Origin: CAZAMP01 sp964486455
Lineage (GTDB): Bacteria > Eisenbacteria > RBG-16-71-46 > CAZAMP01
DNA length: 64,000 bases
Direction of reading: 5' to 3'
Assembly: GCA_964486455.1 (NCBI GenBank)
Contig: CAZAMP010000002.1
Location: forward strand, 160,682 to 224,681
Each line of letters begins with the position of its first letter. The stretch's first letter is position 1. The notes under the pieces were generated by a model that saw only the letters and a program-made list of their open reading frames with translations, searched no databases and had not been told where the DNA came from. The position numbers and the translations under genes were made by a program. Shown piece by piece: positions 60,570-64,000 of this stretch.

Positions 60570-61674
60570 TCGTACGCGCGACTTCCGCGTTCTCCTCGTT
60601 GCGGGTGCCCGCCCGAACTTCATGAAGGTCGCACCCATTCTCCGCGCGCTCGACGCGCTCCCGGGGGTCGATCCCGTTCTGATCCACACGGGCCAGCACT
60701 ACGACGCGGAGATGTCCCGCGTGTTTCTCGACGAGTTGGATCTCCCCGAGCCCGACATCAATCTGGAGGTAGGGTCGGACACGCACGCCCGGCAGACCGC
60801 GAGGATCATGATGGCGTTCGAGGAGGTGCTCGGGCGGCTATCGCCCGATCTCGTCGTGGTGGTCGGCGACGTAAATTCAACGCTGGCTTGCTCGATCGTC
60901 GCCCAGCGCGAGGGTGTGCCTCTTGCCCACGTGGAGGCCGGGCTACGAAGCGGCGATCGCTCCATGCCCGAGGAGATCAACCGTATCCTGACCGATCAGC
61001 TCGCAGACTGGCTCTACACGTCGTGCGAGGACGTGGAGGAGAACCTGCTCGCCGAAGGCCTCGACAAGGATCGCGTCGTCTTCGTCGGAAACGTCATGAT
61101 CGATTCGCTGCTCCACCAGTCAGAGCGCGCGCGAGGTGACGACGTCCTGGATCGGCTTCATCTCGAGGAGAAAACCTTCGCGCTCATCACGCTTCATCGC
61201 CCGGCGACCGTGGACAAGCCCGGTGTGTTCGGACCGATCCTGGGCGAGCTGGTCTCGCTGTCGGAGCGAATGCCCGTTGTCTTTCCGGTGCACCCGCGGA
61301 CGCGGGCCAGGCTCGATGCCATGGCGCCTGAACTGCCGCGCTCGGAACGGTTCATGATTCTTGATCCGATGGGGTACCATTCGTTTCTACGCCTGACCAT
61401 GGATGCCCGGATGGTCATTACCGACTCCGGAGGCATTCAGGAGGAAACGACGTACCTCGGCGTTCCGTGCCTGACGGTGAGGGAGAACACGGAACGGCCG
61501 GTTACGGTCACGGAAGGTACGAACAGCCTGGTCGGGCTCGACCCGGCCCGCCTGCGCGACGGCATCGAATCCATCGTGACCGGTAGTACGAAGAAAGGGC
61601 GCAAGCCGAAGGGGTGGGACGGACAAGCGGCTCTCAGGATCGCTGAACATTTTCGAGAAACGTATCTGTCATAG
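60559..61674 (+). CDS. wecB: UDP-N-acetylglucosamine 2-epimerase (non-hydrolysing)
   Basis: A 371-residue GT-B-fold epimerase. 'LLVAGARPNFMKVAPILRAL', 'LIHTGQHYDAEMSRVFL', 'VVVVGDVNSTLACSIVA', 'HVEAGLRSGDRSMPEEINR' and 'ITDSGGIQEETTYLGVPCLT' are diagnostic. It makes UDP-ManNAc for surface glycans. The ATG at 60559 lies within the rfbB end. Confidence 0.95.
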   Translation: MGSDRTRDFRVLLVAGARPNFMKVAPILRALDALPGVDPVLIHTGQHYDAEMSRVFLDELDLPEPDINLEVGSDTHARQTARIMMAFEEVLGRLSPDLVVVVGDVNSTLACSIVAQREGVPLAHVEAGLRSGDRSMPEEINRILTDQLADWLYTSCEDVEENLLAEGLDKDRVVFVGNVMIDSLLHQSERARGDDVLDRLHLEEKTFALITLHRPATVDKPGVFGPILGELVSLSERMPVVFPVHPRTRARLDAMAPELPRSERFMILDPMGYHSFLRLTMDARMVITDSGGIQEETTYLGVPCLTVRENTERPVTVTEGTNSLVGLDPARLRDGIESIVTGSTKKGRKPKGWDGQAALRIAEHFRETYLS

Positions 61675-61754
61675 CGTGAGATGGGCGGGGAGGGAACCGG
61701 AGGTAATGGCCATGGGTTCCTTTAGATACCCCCCTTTCAGGCCCACAAATGACC

Positions 61755-61783
61755 TTGACACCCCCCCAAAACACACCTAATTT
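61755..61783 (+). promoter_or_regulatory. Promoter for the SDR/transferase pair
   Basis: A perfect TTGACA (61755-61760), 17-nt spacer that begins with seven C, and TAATTT (61778-61783). The leader to the ATG at 61879 is about 90 nt. Confidence 0.65.
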
Positions 61784-61788
61784 CCGTT

Positions 61789-61809
61789 GGGTGCGTTGGG
61801 GGGGCACCC
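61789..61809 (+). other. GC-rich hairpin at the predicted transcript 5' end
   Basis: GGGTGC (61789-61794) pairs with GCACCC (61804-61809) around a G-rich loop, directly at the predicted start site. It may stabilise the 5' end or serve as an operator. Confidence 0.4.
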
Positions 61810-61878
61810 CGGGGATGACGGCGGGACAATACGATAGCAGCCTGCCTCAACCGTACGTTCTCAGGAGAAAACTAGACA

Positions 61879-62901
61879 ATGAAGGTTATGGTCACCGGCG
61901 GTGCTGGGTTCATTGGTTCCCACCTGGCGGATGCGCTGGTTAGCCGTGGCGTAGACGTCACCATCCTGGATGACCTGTCCACCGGGCGCCTGGAGAACAT
62001 CTCGCATCTCCTCGATCGCGGTACGGTCAGGTTCGTTGAGGGATCCGTTCTGGACGAGGCGCTCGTTCGCGATCTCGTTCGCTCCATGGATCGCGTCTTC
62101 CACCTCGCCGCGGCGGTCGGCGTCAGACGCGTCGTCGAGCGTCCGCTGGAATCGCTTCTGAACAACGTCTCTGGGGCGGAGATCATCCTGCGGACGTCGC
62201 ACGAGGCGGACGTCGAGAAGGTCGTTCTCTTCTCGAGCTCAGAGGTCTACGGCAAGGCCGCCGATCGCCCGCTGAAAGAGAATGACGATTCCATCCTCGG
62301 AACCTCCAGCATCTCTCGCTGGGGTTATGCCGCGAGCAAGGCCGTCGACGAGTTTCTCGCCTTCGCGTACCACCAGGAGAAAGGGCTCCCGGTCGTGGTC
62401 GTGCGTTGCTTCAACACCTGCGGCCCGCGACAGGTGGGACGCTACGGAATGGTCATCCCACGTCTCGTGCAACAAGCACTCCGCGGTGAACCGCTGACGG
62501 TGTTCGGCGATGGCGCACAGACTCGCTGCTTCTCGTATGTGGGTGATGTCGTGCGTGGCGTGATGATGCTGGCCGATTCCCGGCGCACCGAGGGAGAGGT
62601 CTTCAACATCGGCACCGATACGGAAGTCACCATCCTCGAGCTTGCCGAGCGCATTTGCGCAATCACGAAGTCCGACTCACTCATCGAGAAGATCCCGTAC
62701 GATAAGGTGTATGGCCAGCCGTTCGAGGATGTGCGGCGCCGCGTGCCCGATCTCTCGAAAATCCAGGACTACGTAGGCTACGAGCCAGAAGTGGACCTCG
62801 ATACGCTGCTCACGCTCGCGGTTGAGCATATCCAGCGTGAGGAAGCACCTTCGGCGCCCGCCGATCGGCCCGAGCCCACTCCGCTCGAAGAAGCCATCTA
62901 G
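61879..62901 (+). CDS. NAD-dependent epimerase/dehydratase (nucleotide-sugar SDR)
   Basis: A 340-residue extended SDR. 'VMVTGGAGFIGSHLADALVS' binds NAD; 'VFHLAAAVGVRRVVERP', 'LFSSSEVYGKAADRPL', catalytic 'WGYAASKAVDEFLAF' (Y-x-x-x-K) and 'CFNTCGPRQVGRYGMVIPRL' follow. The 'GPRQ.G.YGMV' run is typical of UDP-glucuronate decarboxylase/4-epimerase and UDP-glucose epimerase branches. With ugd in the same cluster, UDP-glucuronate conversion (to UDP-xylose or UDP-galacturonate) is likely, but not proven. SD AGGAGA precedes the ATG. Confidence 0.88.
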   Translation: MKVMVTGGAGFIGSHLADALVSRGVDVTILDDLSTGRLENISHLLDRGTVRFVEGSVLDEALVRDLVRSMDRVFHLAAAVGVRRVVERPLESLLNNVSGAEIILRTSHEADVEKVVLFSSSEVYGKAADRPLKENDDSILGTSSISRWGYAASKAVDEFLAFAYHQEKGLPVVVVRCFNTCGPRQVGRYGMVIPRLVQQALRGEPLTVFGDGAQTRCFSYVGDVVRGVMMLADSRRTEGEVFNIGTDTEVTILELAERICAITKSDSLIEKIPYDKVYGQPFEDVRRRVPDLSKIQDYVGYEPEVDLDTLLTLAVEHIQREEAPSAPADRPEPTPLEEAI

Positions 62902-62926
62902 TAGCATCACCGTTTCGGGGTGATCG

Positions 62927-63931
62927 TTGATCTGGACTCTCCTTTCCTTGCCGCTTGGTCTTCTCTTTACACCACTCTGTGTACGTTTGGCCGGAGTCGT
63001 TTCCCTCGTCGACGTTCCGCGGGCGGATCGTTTCCATGCGCGACCCACGCCCAAGCTTGGCGGGCTCGCCGTCGCCCTCGCAGCGCTTCCCGCGATCGCG
63101 ATCGCCGCGGCGCAGCATCCGACGCTTTTCGCCTTTGCGGCCGGTGCTTTCGTCGCATTTCTCGTGGGGCTTATCGATGACGCGCGAAGGTTGTCGCCGC
63201 CGGTGAAGCTGGGTGGCCAGCTGATCGCGGCGGGGATATCGGCCTGGCTTCTCGTGCGCGCGCTCACCGACGGAGGCGTGTGGTTCGCGGCGCTTCCGTT
63301 GCCTCTCGTTGTCGGCCTGGCCGTGGTGTGGCTCGTCACCTTTCAGAACGCGGTAAACTTCCTGGACAACATGGATGGAATCGCGGCGGGGATCAGCGGT
63401 GTGGCGCTGGCGGCGCTGGCGCTCCACGCGCCGTACGGAGGCGGCCCCGTTCCGGCGCTCGCCGTGGCGCTCGCGTGCTGCGGCTTTCTCCCGCGAAACA
63501 CCACCCGTCCGGCCGCGCAAATCTTCCTGGGCGATGCCGGGGCGCTCTTCCTCGGACACGCCGTCGGCTTCTTCTCGCTCCTGGCCATCCTAGCCGCACC
63601 GGGCGTCGCCCTTGCGTTGGCACCGCTGGTCGCGGTGCTGATCCCGCTTCTGGACATCGCGTTCGTGACGATCATCCGGATTCGCGAAGGGCGAAGCCCC
63701 GCGGTGGGTGGGCGGGATCACACGACGCATCGGATCTTTCGCCGGCTGGGTTCGGTCACGCAGACTCGACGGATATTCTGGGCGGCGGCACTTCTGCTCG
63801 GTCTCGGCTCTCTTCTTCTTCGTCAGTTGCCTTCCGCCGCCGCGATCGTTGTCGCCGCGGTGGCCATCGCCATGGCGGTCGTCATCGGTGTCATCGTCGC
63901 GCGCTTTCCTCCCGCGGCAAAGGACGGCTGA
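62927..63931 (+). CDS. WecA/MraY-family undecaprenyl-phosphate sugar-1-phosphate transferase
   Basis: A 334-residue membrane protein with about nine to eleven helices. 'VDVPRADRFHARPTPKLGGL', 'FLVGLIDDARRLSPPVKL' (D-D pair), 'FQNAVNFLDNMDGIAAG', 'QIFLGDAGALFLGHAVG' and 'GGRDHTTHRIFRRLG' cover the five family signatures, the last being the WecA/TagO-type loop, not MraY's. It loads GlcNAc-1-P (or similar) on undecaprenyl phosphate to start glycan synthesis. TTG start at 62927 with GGGGTG 5 nt upstream; no ATG fits. The following 69 nt to the window edge hold no gene I can support. Confidence 0.9.
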   Translation: MIWTLLSLPLGLLFTPLCVRLAGVVSLVDVPRADRFHARPTPKLGGLAVALAALPAIAIAAAQHPTLFAFAAGAFVAFLVGLIDDARRLSPPVKLGGQLIAAGISAWLLVRALTDGGVWFAALPLPLVVGLAVVWLVTFQNAVNFLDNMDGIAAGISGVALAALALHAPYGGGPVPALAVALACCGFLPRNTTRPAAQIFLGDAGALFLGHAVGFFSLLAILAAPGVALALAPLVAVLIPLLDIAFVTIIRIREGRSPAVGGRDHTTHRIFRRLGSVTQTRRIFWAAALLLGLGSLLLRQLPSAAAIVVAAVAIAMAVVIGVIVARFPPAAKDG

Positions 63932-64000
63932 GCCAACGGCCTTGCCTGATGGTGGTGGTCTGAAGACTGTGTCTGGGTCTCTTGACCCGTTGCTATTAAA

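Noticed and set aside
1..64000. CRISPR array, insertion sequence or prophage
   Set aside because: No regularly spaced repeats, transposase, integrase or phage structural genes were seen anywhere in the window.

Overview
The window is gene-dense, high-GC bacterial chromosome with no plasmid, phage, IS or CRISPR signature. Many features point to a Gram-negative cell: lipoprotein signal peptides, SurA/PpiC-like periplasmic foldases, a TonB-type protein, an RsbV/RsbW pair, and a gingipain-family (C25) peptidase ending in a FlgD-like sorting-type domain. Duplicated dockerin-like repeats and a 'C-A-YFNTFYNA' lipoprotein are typical of lineages related to the FCB group. I infer an uncultured FCB-adjacent lineage (Eisenbacteria or Latescibacteria-like); this is from protein style only.

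Layout. 1-7.4 kb: a minus-strand GH97 alpha-glucosidase and the 5' end of an SLC13 carrier, divergent from a secreted two-CBM48 protein and a very large exported TPR-CHAT protease. 7.5-14.8 kb: a long housekeeping operon (yggS, DivIVA, DUF167, purine nucleoside phosphorylase, lspA, rluD, RsbV/RsbW-like pair, ruvX, mltG, larE, a small membrane protein), then tRNA-Val(TAC). 15.1-16.7 kb: two single-gene secreted proteins, each with a terminator, one with dockerin-like repeats. 16.9-27.9 kb: an envelope-folding cluster of three SurA/PpiC-type genes, the 1452-residue C25 peptidase, and a HEAT-repeat lipoprotein fused to a cyclophilin domain. 28-30 kb: an HU-type protein, a ~180-nt imperfect palindrome and a diguanylate cyclase. 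30.4-34.6 kb: a small exported protein behind a sigma-54-like promoter, a TPR-GAF-AAA+-Fis sigma-54 activator and a TonB-like protein. 34.7-43.7 kb: PTS IIA, VanZ, aspS, phoH, a 7TM-HD phosphodiesterase, ybeY, two CBS membrane proteins and DUF502, mostly overlapping by 1-20 nt.

43.7-48.7 kb holds an acyl-CoA dehydrogenase, apgM, recO and a class I aminotransferase. It is followed by ~930 nt of non-coding DNA containing a structured, terminator-ended RNA candidate, a long perfect stem and a PyrR-binding leader. That leader starts the pyrimidine operon (pyrR-B-C, a TPR lipoprotein, pyrK-D-F and an ion transporter, 49.6-58.1 kb), which covers all of de novo UMP synthesis except carbamoyl-phosphate synthase and pyrE. 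The window closes with surface-polysaccharide genes (ugd, rfbB, wecB, an SDR epimerase/decarboxylase and a WecA/MraY-type transferase).

Tightest biological stories: the GH97/CBM48/CHAT neighbourhood, the periplasmic foldase-protease cluster, the sigma-54 module with its own small exported protein, and the PyrR-controlled operon carrying an outer-membrane-type lipoprotein gene. Domain assignments are from sequence recognition by eye; promoters and RNA structures are visual matches and less certain.
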